NCBI GenBank assembly: GCA_003614735.1
Contig: KZ992688.1
Span: forward strand, 1-20,828
Source: Thamnocephalis sphaerospora
Lineage: Eukaryota; Zoopagomycota; Zoopagomycetes; Zoopagales; Sigmoideomycetaceae
Reading direction: 5' to 3'
Length of the DNA: 20,828 bases
Shown: piece after piece, positions 1 to 7,425 of the stretch
How the letters are laid out: every line of letters starts with the position of its first letter
Position numbering within the stretch: the first letter of the stretch is position 1
Made by a program: the position numbers and the translations under genes
The notes under the pieces: model-generated
The model's database searches: none
What the model was told of the DNA's origin: nothing
The model's input: the letters and a program-made list of their open reading frames with translations, nothing else

Positions 1-296
1 GGCTGTATCAGGCAGCACCAGCCAGCCAGCAGACGAGGTCGACGATACACCATGATTGCAGCAAGCACGGCGTTGCGCACAAATATGCAGGTCATGACTA
101 TGGCCAAGAATGCCTGCATGTACGCGCTGTGGAAGCGCTGGCGCAGTTCCACCGGATCACCCTTTGCTTGCATCACATACTCGTATGAGTTTAGCGTCCC
201 CAGATAATGGACAGGGAAGCCCATCACATAGGTTGTATTATCTCTCCAGTTCTTTCCTAGCAATGCCTCATTGTCGACGCCGGGAAGACCAAACAT
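1..296 (-). CDS. Putative membrane protein, 5' part only (runs off the window)
   Basis: An uninterrupted minus-strand frame of 98 codons starts at the ATG at 294-296 and is still open at base 1. The first 60 residues are polar and begin MFGLPGVDNEALLG. They include an N-glycosylation sequon (NTT) about 25 residues in. A hydrophobic stretch of about 20 residues follows (FLAIVMTCIFVRN...AAIMVY, roughly residues 63-85), then a basic cluster (YRRPR). This looks like an N-out, C-in first membrane helix with a positive-inside flank. A TATA-like element lies about 50 nt upstream. I do not recognise the family; a receptor or other multi-span membrane protein is possible. Whether an upstream exon exists cannot be judged. 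That the frame codes is fairly likely; the function is unknown. Confidence 0.5.
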   Translation of the reverse strand, partial: MFGLPGVDNEALLGKNWRDNTTYVMGFPVHYLGTLNSYEYVMQAKGDPVELRQRFHSAYMQAFLAIVMTCIFVRNAVLAAIMVYRRPRLLAGWCCLIQ

Positions 297-1439
297 ACTA
301 GGCCGTGTCTTGGTGTCAGGTGCGCAAAGAAAAGCGTATGGTTTGGTATTATAGAGACGCGCTAGTTTGAATTGGGGGTAGGCAGGTAGAAGGGACGACG
401 TAGCAAGAGGGTGGCGCGGAGTGCGCGACGCCAGGTGGTGCCGATTATATGCTACATCAGCCAGGTGGCCACTCACCTTATGCTCATCCTTACTTTGGGC
501 GGAGCGCTGTCGACAGCGACTGGTTCACCGCTACTAGACCCAGCCAGATTGGATAGTAACTTCCAAATTAGTAACAGGCAGTTCGGGTGGCTCCCGCTGG
601 CATTGGCGCTATCTAGCTCGCGCAAGGCCACACGATCTCCACAAATTTAGAATACCTGGGCCTTTGGGCTAGCACGCGCACACGCCAGATACTAGATTGT
701 ATTCGACGGCCATTGCTCAGCATCACACTAGACATCTCGGCTGCGGCGGCACACGTGCATTTCAGGTCTTGCGGTCTACATATGATTGTACTGCCCCGTG
801 AAGACAAACCCAAATGTGCTGATGCCGATTATAAGGTGGTATATAGATACACCAGCAAGCAGCTCTGTCGCCAAATTGAAAGGCCGTGCTAAAAGGCAAA
901 TGGTGTGACTACGGCAGACACCGATGCGGCTTTAACGGGTCGACGGGTTGCCGTGATTAGACGTGACCAAAGCCGTAAACGTTCCTGCATGATTTCTGGA
1001 AGCATTCGGCGGCCATCTTTCTCCGACCTTGGCTACACCCACCACTCCGATCACCTATCGCTACTGGTATCCCCGGCAAGGTCACACATAAGCTGCATGC
1101 GGCCACTGGGTATAGCTGGCGTTTATTGATGATCTACATGGACGCTTGGGGTTCCGAGTATGGCGGCAGTATGTCTTTTTCGCCAACACACCCAGACAGA
1201 CCTGAGCACATAGTAAAGATGATGGCCAATGCTATGCAAGCGCAGCCCCCTAGAGACGCGAGCTTTTGAAAGTTATGTTGGAGCAATTGCGAGCAGTAAA
1301 TGCAAAAAATCCACAAGGCCGGCTAGCAAAGGGTAACTGGGGCGGACAATGGACGCATGGCTAAGCAGCCACGCGCAAGAGAGATAGCCAAAGTAATAAG
1401 TGCTGTCAACCCGAGAAACGGAAACGGCTACATAAGCGC
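297..1439. other. Gene-poor stretch of about 1.1 kb
   Basis: I see no convincing gene here. Reading frames are short and have no recognisable domain. The only notable item is a plus-strand frame open from 979 to the TGA at 1267-1269 (96 codons). It has no early ATG; the first Met codons lie around 1132-1140, next to the motif YMDAWGSEYGGSM. Given the retroelement debris next door, this could be another decayed repeat, or a 3' exon of something unrecognised. Confidence 0.5.
347..353 (-). promoter_or_regulatory. TATA-like element of the left-edge gene
   Basis: The minus strand reads TATAATA here, about 51 nt upstream of the ATG at 296. Position and sequence suit a core promoter, but a 7-nt AT-rich match is weak evidence on its own. 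Confidence 0.3.
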
Positions 1440-2140
1440 TGCAAGTGTGGAAATAAAGATTTGTTTATTCAGCGGCTACTTTCATGGCGACCGAAAAACG
1501 ATAAATGCTTCTACTGGTATTTTGTAAGAGAATAGCCGACTACGTGCACCAGCCATTGCCATTTCCTTGCAAAAGCACCGTAGTTGCTCATTCTGATGCT
1601 GGTGCGCTGCTTGGTGACAATGATATCGCATGCCATGTGTTTCCACATTGCAAGCACCTGGTCCGCGGACGTGTGTTCTTCTTCAAACACCATCTTTGTA
1701 CGGCTACGGTATAGGCACCATAAGGCGCACGCAATGGGTAGAATGCACGTGGTCTTCTCTAGCCTTGGCCGTGGGCGGTACGACAGGGGCAGCACCATGT
1801 CGCGGATTATCGGGTAGTCTTTGCTGGCCTCTAGAGCTTGTCGTACATGCTCCCAGTATTGCTGCGCTTCCATGTAGTCAAAGGAGGCATGCTGCAGAGC
1901 CTCACGCACTGTGCCGCATCTCCTGCACAGCAGCAGCTCTGGCGCAAACATGGCTAGTCAAACGCCATGGTAGACCGCTCTGTGGTGCAACTCTCATAAA
2001 AAGACTGCAGCTTTGGCATGAGCGCAGACTGGGCAATCCGCGTCTTCTCTTGCTGGCCCAGCCATGCATCTTTTACGGTGTAGCCGTCCAGGTTTGCACC
2101 GTCTAGGTTAGCAAAACAGGCAAAAGTGAATGGACTTTAC
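1440..2140 (-). mobile_element. Decayed 3' end of a non-LTR (LINE-type) retrotransposon
   Basis: The minus-strand frame ending at 1511 contains LLCRRCGTVREALQHASFDY followed by a tryptophan-containing YWEHVRQAL. This C-x2-C...H...W arrangement is typical of the zinc-binding segment at the C-terminus of LINE reverse-transcriptase polyproteins. An upstream frame (about 2138 down to a TAG near 1960, containing YTVKDAWLGQQEKTRIAQSA) probably belongs to the same polyprotein. The two frames are offset, so the copy is broken by a frameshift and stop near 1955-1965. Beyond the stop at 1511, similarity to the fragment at 10225-10570 continues to about 1440, covering the element's 3' untranslated end, where the minus strand has AATAAA. 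No 5' end, no reverse-transcriptase core and no target-site duplication is visible. Being a LINE remnant is well supported; the exact ends are estimates. Confidence 0.7.
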
Positions 2141-2762
2141 GGTAGCCTTATTAGGCAGAAATGCACACTTGACAACGCGTTGGCTTTCTATGCCAGGGAT
2201 TGACATGCAAGAGTAATTGCCGGATTAGCCGGGGCGGTGGCTCTCATAGCATGAGCGGGTGTGCAGAAACTGCCACCACCCAATCCTCGTGAAAGTTGAG
2301 CGGCTGCCGTTGCGGGGACCTGAAATGGGACCGTCGTAGACGCCGACTGGGGGATATAACAACACCGCGCACGGGGCACCAGGCAGAACACCTTTTACAT
2401 TATCCCCGCTCAGCTATGTACGGAGGCCGTCGACGAGGCGGCGTGGATACGCCCTTGTTCTTCCGACCGCTCCCGCCCAAAGTCCTTTATCTTTTTCTTT
2501 TAGGGCGGATGGCCGTGCCGTTTCAGCGGTCAGACCGGCACGATTTTTATCAACCAACGCGTTCAAGTCAATCCGTAAAAACGCATGTGGCATGAGTACT
2601 AAAATAGCCATTGTTGCTATCACGCATGTTGGCGCCATGTGGCGCCTTTTGCATCAAGTCTGATAGCGCAGCTTTACCATGCCAATAAATAGTCGGCATA
2701 GTGCAGTACCGCTCAGTGGGCGTCATTCATCTGTTTTCTTGTGACGAGTCTCAAGTATAACC
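2141..2762. other. Intergenic stretch without a convincing gene
   Basis: No recognisable domain is encoded. A minus-strand ATG frame (2414-2638, 74 codons) has a hydrophobic N-terminus resembling a signal peptide, but the rest is unremarkable and it is not called. The last 125 bp before 2763 should hold the promoter of the secreted-protein gene; no clear TATA box is seen there. Confidence 0.4.
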
Positions 2763-3212
2763 ATGCGCTTCTCTACCGTCACCACCGTCATGCTTCTTGT
2801 TCTCGCGTGTGGCCATTTGAGCCACGGCATGGCTATTCACCAAGATGAGCCGCTTTTGCAACAAAGTCCGGCCACAGCTACGCCTCTACCCTCAAGCAGC
2901 CATGCCTCTGAATCAGACCGTGCCGCCATGTACAAGGACCAGTCATACCTGGATTTGGAGTCCGGTCTGGCATATCAAAAGGAGGAGCCCCAGTCGGCTG
3001 CTGCTCGAATCAAGAAAAATCTCAATACACCGTACATCACCAACGGTGTATATACTGCGCTGACTCTCGCAAGCGCAGGCATTGCACTTTATCCGTCCAG
3101 TCCCGAAGACAGTGTCGCACTCAAATTGGCTAAGCTCCCTGCCAGTGCTGTAGTGGGCAGCGCAGTGGGCAGCGTATTAGGTAATGCCGTCAGAAAGATG
3201 CGACAGTCTTAA
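2763..3212 (+). CDS. Small secreted protein with C-terminal glycine zipper
   Basis: Single-exon frame of 149 residues from an ATG in good context (ataaccATGc). Residues 1-22 form a textbook signal peptide (hydrophobic VMLLVLACGHL, cleavage likely after SHG). Residues 30-85 are polar, rich in Ser, Pro, Glu and Gln, and look disordered. Residues 94-110 (YTALTLASAGIAL) and 127-143 are hydrophobic. The second contains G132-x3-G136-x3-G140, a glycine-zipper pattern suited to helix packing or membrane insertion. The protein ends in a short basic tail (RKMRQS). I recognise no family. It could be a secreted, membrane-active or cell-surface protein; no enzyme motif is present. Cysteines outside the signal peptide are absent, so it is not a disulfide-rich effector. 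The gene lies between retroelement remnants. Confidence 0.65.
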   Translation: MRFSTVTTVMLLVLACGHLSHGMAIHQDEPLLQQSPATATPLPSSSHASESDRAAMYKDQSYLDLESGLAYQKEEPQSAAARIKKNLNTPYITNGVYTALTLASAGIALYPSSPEDSVALKLAKLPASAVVGSAVGSVLGNAVRKMRQS

Positions 3213-3361
3213 CAAAAGCGTTCGTTATCGATAAAATTGCATATGGCCATATACTCGCCGCCGCGATAATAGAAAGATTGTGTTGGGAGTGTACCATACG
3301 GCGATAGGAAATGGTGATGACTATGTAACGATTACATACCACGCATCAACTCGAATAAACA

Positions 3362-3850
3362 TGCCTTCTAGAGCTGCAGCGCATCCAGAGAACCCGCGGC
3401 CAGCAAGCGTGTCTTGCGTTCCTGGACATCAAGGGGGCGTACGACTCGGTGGCTCGCGACCGGCTGTGGCCCAAGTGCATGGCACACGGAGTGAAGAGTG
3501 GTGCAATGGACCTGCTCCGCGGCCTGTTCGATCGGCCGGTGGTTTCGGTGCTGGTAGGCCGTGGCAGACAGGCGAGTTCCAAGCGAGAGCCGGAATCCAG
3601 CAAGGGTCCTCGCTGTCGCCGTGGCTGTACACGATTTTCCTGGACAACCTTACTGTAGCGTTGCAGCAGGGCGGCCACGGAATCCCGTTGAACAGCCGCG
3701 CTCGTCTGGGACGCGAAAATTCCAGAGTAGCTAGCCTGATGTTTGCCGACGACATTGTCCTCACGGGCCACAACTGGGCGGACCTGGCGGCAATGCTGGC
3801 GGTATGCGACGAGCATGCACGGTGCAAATTGACCGCAGCCGCCTTTACTC
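3362..3850 (+). mobile_element. Frameshifted reverse-transcriptase remnant of a non-LTR retrotransposon
   Basis: The first part reads in one frame (from 3362) and contains ACLAFLDIKGAYDSV, the catalytic motif A with its first aspartate. Near 3560-3575 the match moves to another plus-strand frame, which contains GIQQGSSLSPWLY (motif B region) and LMFADDIVL (motif C with the catalytic Asp pair). The core palm motifs A, B and C are therefore all present but split by a single frameshift. Homology fades after about 3820. There is no endonuclease domain and no 3' end. This is a dead, truncated copy. Its relation to the LINE pieces at 1440-2140 and 10225-10570 cannot be judged because the domains do not overlap. 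It ends about 165 bp from a tRNA gene. Confidence 0.8.
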
Positions 3851-4004
3851 GGTGCCTGACCTGGCGGGCTCACTCGTCAGTGTTGATCCTTGCTGTACTC
3901 ACTAAAATTCCGAGATAGATGAACGCGTCCGTCGCCTGCAACTCCTGGTCGGTCAGCCGCCCATCTGTAACGATTTTGACCCTGGTAAAAGCATTACAGC
4001 TGGC

Positions 4005-4009
4005 AAAAA
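4005..4009 (-). terminator. RNA polymerase III terminator of tRNA-Ser
   Basis: The minus strand has a run of five T a few bases after the 3' end of the tRNA, the standard polymerase III stop signal. Confidence 0.7.
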
Positions 4010-4014
4010 GATGG

Positions 4015-4096
4015 CGACAGCTGCAGGATTCGAACCTGCGCTCCCAAAGGGAAATGCCTTAGCAGGGCACCGCCTTAACCGCTCGGCCAAACTGTC
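4015..4096 (-). tRNA. tRNA-Ser (anticodon GCT)
   Basis: The minus strand folds as a class II tRNA. The acceptor stem GACAGTT pairs with AGCTGTC (one G-T pair), with discriminator G, which is usual for serine. The D arm begins TGGCCGAGCGG. The anticodon stem GTGCC/GGCAT closes the loop CTGCTAA, whose anticodon GCT reads AGC and AGU codons. A long variable arm (TTCCCTTTGGGAG) is diagnostic of Ser or Leu. The T arm contains a perfect B-box, GGTTCGAATCC. There is no intron, and the CCA is not encoded, as expected in a eukaryote. A T5 terminator follows. An AT-rich TATATAT at about 4119-4126 lies just upstream. Confidence 0.95.
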
Positions 4097-4246
4097 GAGA
4101 CTGGTGATTGCTAGCCTGGTATATATGAATTCAGTACAAAAAATCGCTACGTAGACCACCGGCGCCTTTTTTGCCACGTCGCCCACTCTTGGCTGGCTAG
4201 CACACACCATTTACCCCTTCCCAGTATATTGCACTGACGCGTCGAC

Positions 4247-5389
4247 ATGGCGACGCTGCGAGCTTCACAACAGGCTGGGGTAGGCGACGATTCCGCGGCG
4301 CGGTATACCAGTGTCCAGACGGCTGTAGTCGGAGATGACACGGCGGGCCTGATATCGGCCGGTCATCCGAAGCGCGAGACGGGGATTTCCCTGGTATTCA
4401 GCCAACTGGTTGCGCGTTTGCCACGGCGGCTGCGTAAGACGCTGCCTTTTCTGGTGCTGGCTACCATCTACAGTGTCATTGGCGTGCTGTTTGTGTCCAA
4501 CTACGCATCGCTGCTGATTCTCCTGCAAAATCTCGGCACCTGGCTGAGGGAGTATGGCGCCGGGTGAGTGCAACGAGGCTGGCGCCTGCATAGTGGCAAC
4601 GGCTGCTGCTAAAGCTGTGCTGGCGGCTGACTATTTGCCGTAACGTAGCGGTGCGCTGCTTGTCATGGGACTAGTGTTCATCACCTGCTTTCCGCCCGTC
4701 CCTGGCTACGGTACATTTACTATGTTTGCTGGATTTGTTTATGGCATACCGCTAGGCTTCCTGGTGACATTGTGCAGCGGACTGTTGGGTGCGTGTTCGT
4801 GCTTTCTGCTTTGCCGTCGGTTTGGACGCCGATTTGCGCAGCGGCTGGTAGGCGGTTCGCCGCACATTGCCGCCGTGCTGCGCACTGTGGATAAGAAAGG
4901 ACTTCGCGTAAGTAGCAGGCGAACATAGCATGCATGTGCGCGAAAGGCTAACCTTGATCACGCCACCAGCTGCTTATTCTAATTCGCTTGGCGCCGTACC
5001 CGTACAACTTGATGAACGCACTATTGTCGCTGACTAGCTTGCCATTGAAGGTCTTTGCCACCGCCACGGCAGTGTCGCTGCTCAAAACTATCACACATGT
5101 TGCAGTAGGCGCCAATCTGGAGAATCTCACGGACGCATTGATGCACAATCCATCCGTTGGAAAGTTGCTGCTGGGTTTGCTGACGGTTCTGCTTGGCATT
5201 GGCGTTACCGTGTATCTCTATCGCCTGACAGCCCGCATTGTTCAGGAGATGGAAGCCGAAACGATGGAGGATGGTGGTCATGGCCACAGAGACGACGCTA
5301 TAGCCATGGAGAGTGCACCCTGGCAGCTTGGCAGCGCCGACGATGGCGATGAGGTCGACGAGGATGGCGAGTCGTGGAATTGGAAATAA
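4247..5389 (+). CDS. TVP38: TVP38/TMEM64-family (VTT domain) membrane protein
   Basis: Three exons, 4247-4563, 4649-4907 and 4970-5389, join to 331 residues. Introns of 85 and 62 nt have donors GTGAGT and GTAAGT; the second has a GCTAAC branch site. The N-terminal 60 residues are cytosolic and variable. Helix one is LPFLVLATIYSVIGVLF. The VTT signature follows: FITCFPPVPGYGTFT and, in exon 3, LIRLAPYPYNLMNALLS, both hallmarks of the family. Further helices are separated by a basic RRFGRRFAQR loop. The C-tail is acidic (DDGDEVDEDGESWNWK). In yeast, Tvp38 is a Golgi membrane protein; related VTT proteins are lipid scramblases or exchangers of the secretory pathway. Family assignment is secure; calling it the Tvp38 orthologue rather than another VTT member is inference. 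Confidence 0.9.
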
Positions 5390-5444
5390 CATTGGCTGCT
5401 ACATTATTAAAGACGTGCTTTGTTTGGGACCATCGGAAGCAGTC

Positions 5445-5486
5445 ATGTTTTTCTTTCCACCACCCTTTCAACCCTGCCTTACTTGA
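5445..5486 (+). other. Possible 13-codon upstream ORF before sde2
   Basis: An ATG at 5445 opens a 13-residue frame (Phe- and Pro-rich) ending in TGA at 5484-5486, only 5 nt before the Sde2 start codon at 5492. If the transcript starts upstream of 5445, ribosomes would meet this frame first and could reinitiate poorly. The transcription start is unknown, so it may lie outside the mRNA. Confidence 0.25.
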
Positions 5487-5491
5487 ACGTC

Positions 5492-6488
5492 ATGCATCGC
5501 GCCATCATCTCTCACCCTGCTGGCTCACCGTTGGCGGTGGAGCTGGACGCGGCAGCCGCCGCCGTTGCAACAATAGGCGATCTGCAGTTGCGCCTTGCTA
5601 CGCTGACTGGCATTCCCATCGCCGAGCAAAGGCTCACTACTGCCGGCGGCCTTACCTGCGAGGCGGAGCGGCCTTTGTTTGCATGCGAATCTGCAGCCAG
5701 CACTAGCAATGCGGTCGTCTACCTAGCGCTTTCGATGCGCCTCTGTGGCGGCAAGGGCGGTTTTGGTAGTGAATTGCGCAAGATGGGCGCGCGGCTGGCC
5801 GCCAAAAAGACTACAAACTTTGACAGCTGTCGCGATCTCAACGGCCGGCGGCTAAAAACGGTCAAGCGTGCAAAAGAGTAGGTAGCTGTGGTACCAGATA
5901 TGCCGTTTTTGGAATGCTTGCGGTGGTCTGCGCATCAGCCCCACTGATGCGTACGTTTGACGTAGACTCGCAGATTACATGGACGGCGAAAAAGAGCGCA
6001 CGCGTGCTCAAAAGGAAAAGCTCAAAAAGAAGATTGCCAAGGGGATGAAGGAGGCGCCACCGACTACTAAGCATCGGTTCGATGACCCTGCCTATTTCGA
6101 GGACTCTAGCAAAATCCAGGATGAAGTGCGGCGTGCAGTGCAAGAAGGTCAGACTAAGGTGTCCGCTCGCGTGCGCAGCAAATATATGACTGATAGTTAT
6201 GCGATGTTGAAACAGCCATAGAACAGGATAGCAGCGCAGCGCCATCTACTGCCAACGACAAAGGCAAGGCGCCCGAGTCGAACGACAGCTGCGACTCGGG
6301 TCGGCGAGCAAATGTATCCGCAGCGGCTTTTGCCATGTGGTACGTGGAGCATACAGGGCGGTGGTACGCTGTCTACTAACATCATTACTGCGTACAGGGA
6401 TGGCGAAATGGCTGATTTGAGTTCTTCGGACGAGAGTGACAGCGAAGAAACCAACAGCACAAAGGGCTCGACAGCATCGACAAACTAG
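5492..6488 (+). CDS. sde2: Sde2-type splicing/genome-stability factor with ubiquitin-fold N-terminus (reading frame broken or mini-intron)
   Basis: Residues 1-87 form a ubiquitin-like fold ending in the signature [10 protein letters not shown]. In fission yeast, deubiquitinases cut after the GG pair and the freed Lys-starting protein joins spliceosomes to promote splicing of selected introns. Here the cut would follow G87, leaving K88. The conserved block [18 protein letters not shown] and a coiled, basic [15 protein letters not shown] segment follow. Proposed exons: 5492-5877, 5966-6158, 6197-6339 and 6398-6488 (270 aa, close to the fission yeast protein). Introns 1 (88 nt) and 3 (58 nt, with TACTAAC) are convincing. 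The 38-nt intron 6159-6196 is phase-correct but unusually short. Without it the frame stops at 6219-6221 (213 aa) and the acidic tail ([14 protein letters not shown]) is lost. A one-base deletion around 6200-6215 is the alternative. The upstream in-frame codon at 5420 is TTG, so the ATG at 5492 is the start. Confidence 0.85.
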
Positions 6489-7425
6489 AGAATGGTGGAC
6501 ATGGCGAGGACGCGGGTGACGGCAGTGCTATTGCGTGCAAAAGCGACTGGCGAAAATACTGGGTACATGGTTCCACTTGCCAAAGCGTGCAGCGCAGCTG
6601 ACCGAGTCCTTGACGCGAGTGCCTAATTTTCGATGGTACTCATGTACACGTCCTTGCCAAACTTGAGCACACTGCACAAGTATAAACACTACTGACTGTA
6701 TTTTCACTGAAAGGCATCGCCCATATAGCGGTCGCTGTCTCTGCAATTTTACATGGCTCAATTTTGCTGGTGTGCGATGGCTTGCATACAGCATATGCTC
6801 TGCGCATCAATCATGATAGTTTATTCCAGTCAGCGGTGGGCTCGCGCAAAAAATGGCATACTTTGTTAATGACAGAAACAGACTTTTGTACTTTTACTGA
6901 GCAGTGACATATGTATTGTCAGGTTTCTAATACTTTGGTTGCGCCAACGATAGCACTTACTTGCGTACATGTTTAGATGCCATCTGTGCTGACACTGCAG
7001 CGTTGGTGGCTGACCCAGTAACGCTTTTTAGCCAAAAGCAATGGTCTTTTCTTCTTGCTGCAAGTCCGTCTCCTGCTCGGCCTTTTGATTTGGCAACAAT
7101 GTCATCATTGGCACTTTTGGCAGTGCCTTTGCCAGCTGCTTGCTCCGTCTTTAGACCCACTGCTTTAGCGCCATCGCGTGACAATTGTATGCACACAGTG
7201 ATCAAACTAAAGCATTTACTAATAGAGTTACTACGCATGGACGATATACACGCTTACTGCGCTAGGTCGTATAGGTAGAGAACGGGCTGGCCAGGCAAGG
7301 TGCGCTGTTGCCGATCAAGCTCCATATCAGGTCAGATGCAATAGCTGCACCCTAAAACAAGCGGCTTATATTCGTTGAAGAGACTGTCCACGACACACAG
7401 CACAAGGCGCAGCGTGGGCTACAAA
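6489..7425. other. Intergenic stretch between two convergent genes
   Basis: This 0.9-kb stretch separates the 3' ends of sde2 (plus) and Argonaute (minus). A plus-strand frame continuing past the Sde2 stop ([16 protein letters not shown] near 6478-6525) is acidic and could be a displaced Sde2 tail. A lysine-rich minus-strand frame at 6962-7238 is listed separately as doubtful. Otherwise the sequence is AT-richer than its surroundings and shows no domain, repeat array or RNA gene. Confidence 0.4.
6962..7238 (-). CDS. Doubtful small lysine-rich ORF
   Basis: A 93-codon minus-strand frame from an ATG at 7236-7238. The middle is rich in Ala, Lys, Gly and Arg (AAGKGTAKSANDDIVAKSKG), like a disordered nucleic-acid-binding tail. 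At its end the sequence GTAAGTGC (donor at 6953-6960) overlaps the TAA stop, so the frame may splice instead. An acceptor CTGCTCAG 64 nt on would add only about ten residues. No family is recognised. It may equally be a chance frame downstream of Argonaute. Confidence 0.2.

Noticed and set aside
411-650. 79-codon plus-strand frame with a hydrophobic stretch
   Set aside because: The start codon is not ATG and the composition changes abruptly; no support beyond length.
2414-2638. 74-codon minus-strand frame with a signal-peptide-like N-terminus, divergent from the secreted-protein gene
   Set aside because: Only the first 20 residues look meaningful, the rest has no conserved feature, and hydrophobic N-termini arise easily by chance. 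Transcript evidence would be needed.
2631-2650. GGCGCC-ATGT-GGCGCC followed by TTTT, looking like a bacterial intrinsic terminator
   Set aside because: The genome is eukaryotic (introns, polymerase III tRNA gene), no gene ends here, and GGCGCC is itself palindromic, so the hairpin is a weak coincidence.
3953-4210. 85-codon minus-strand frame across the tRNA gene
   Set aside because: The tRNA occupies its centre with all pairing and box elements intact; the frame is incidental.
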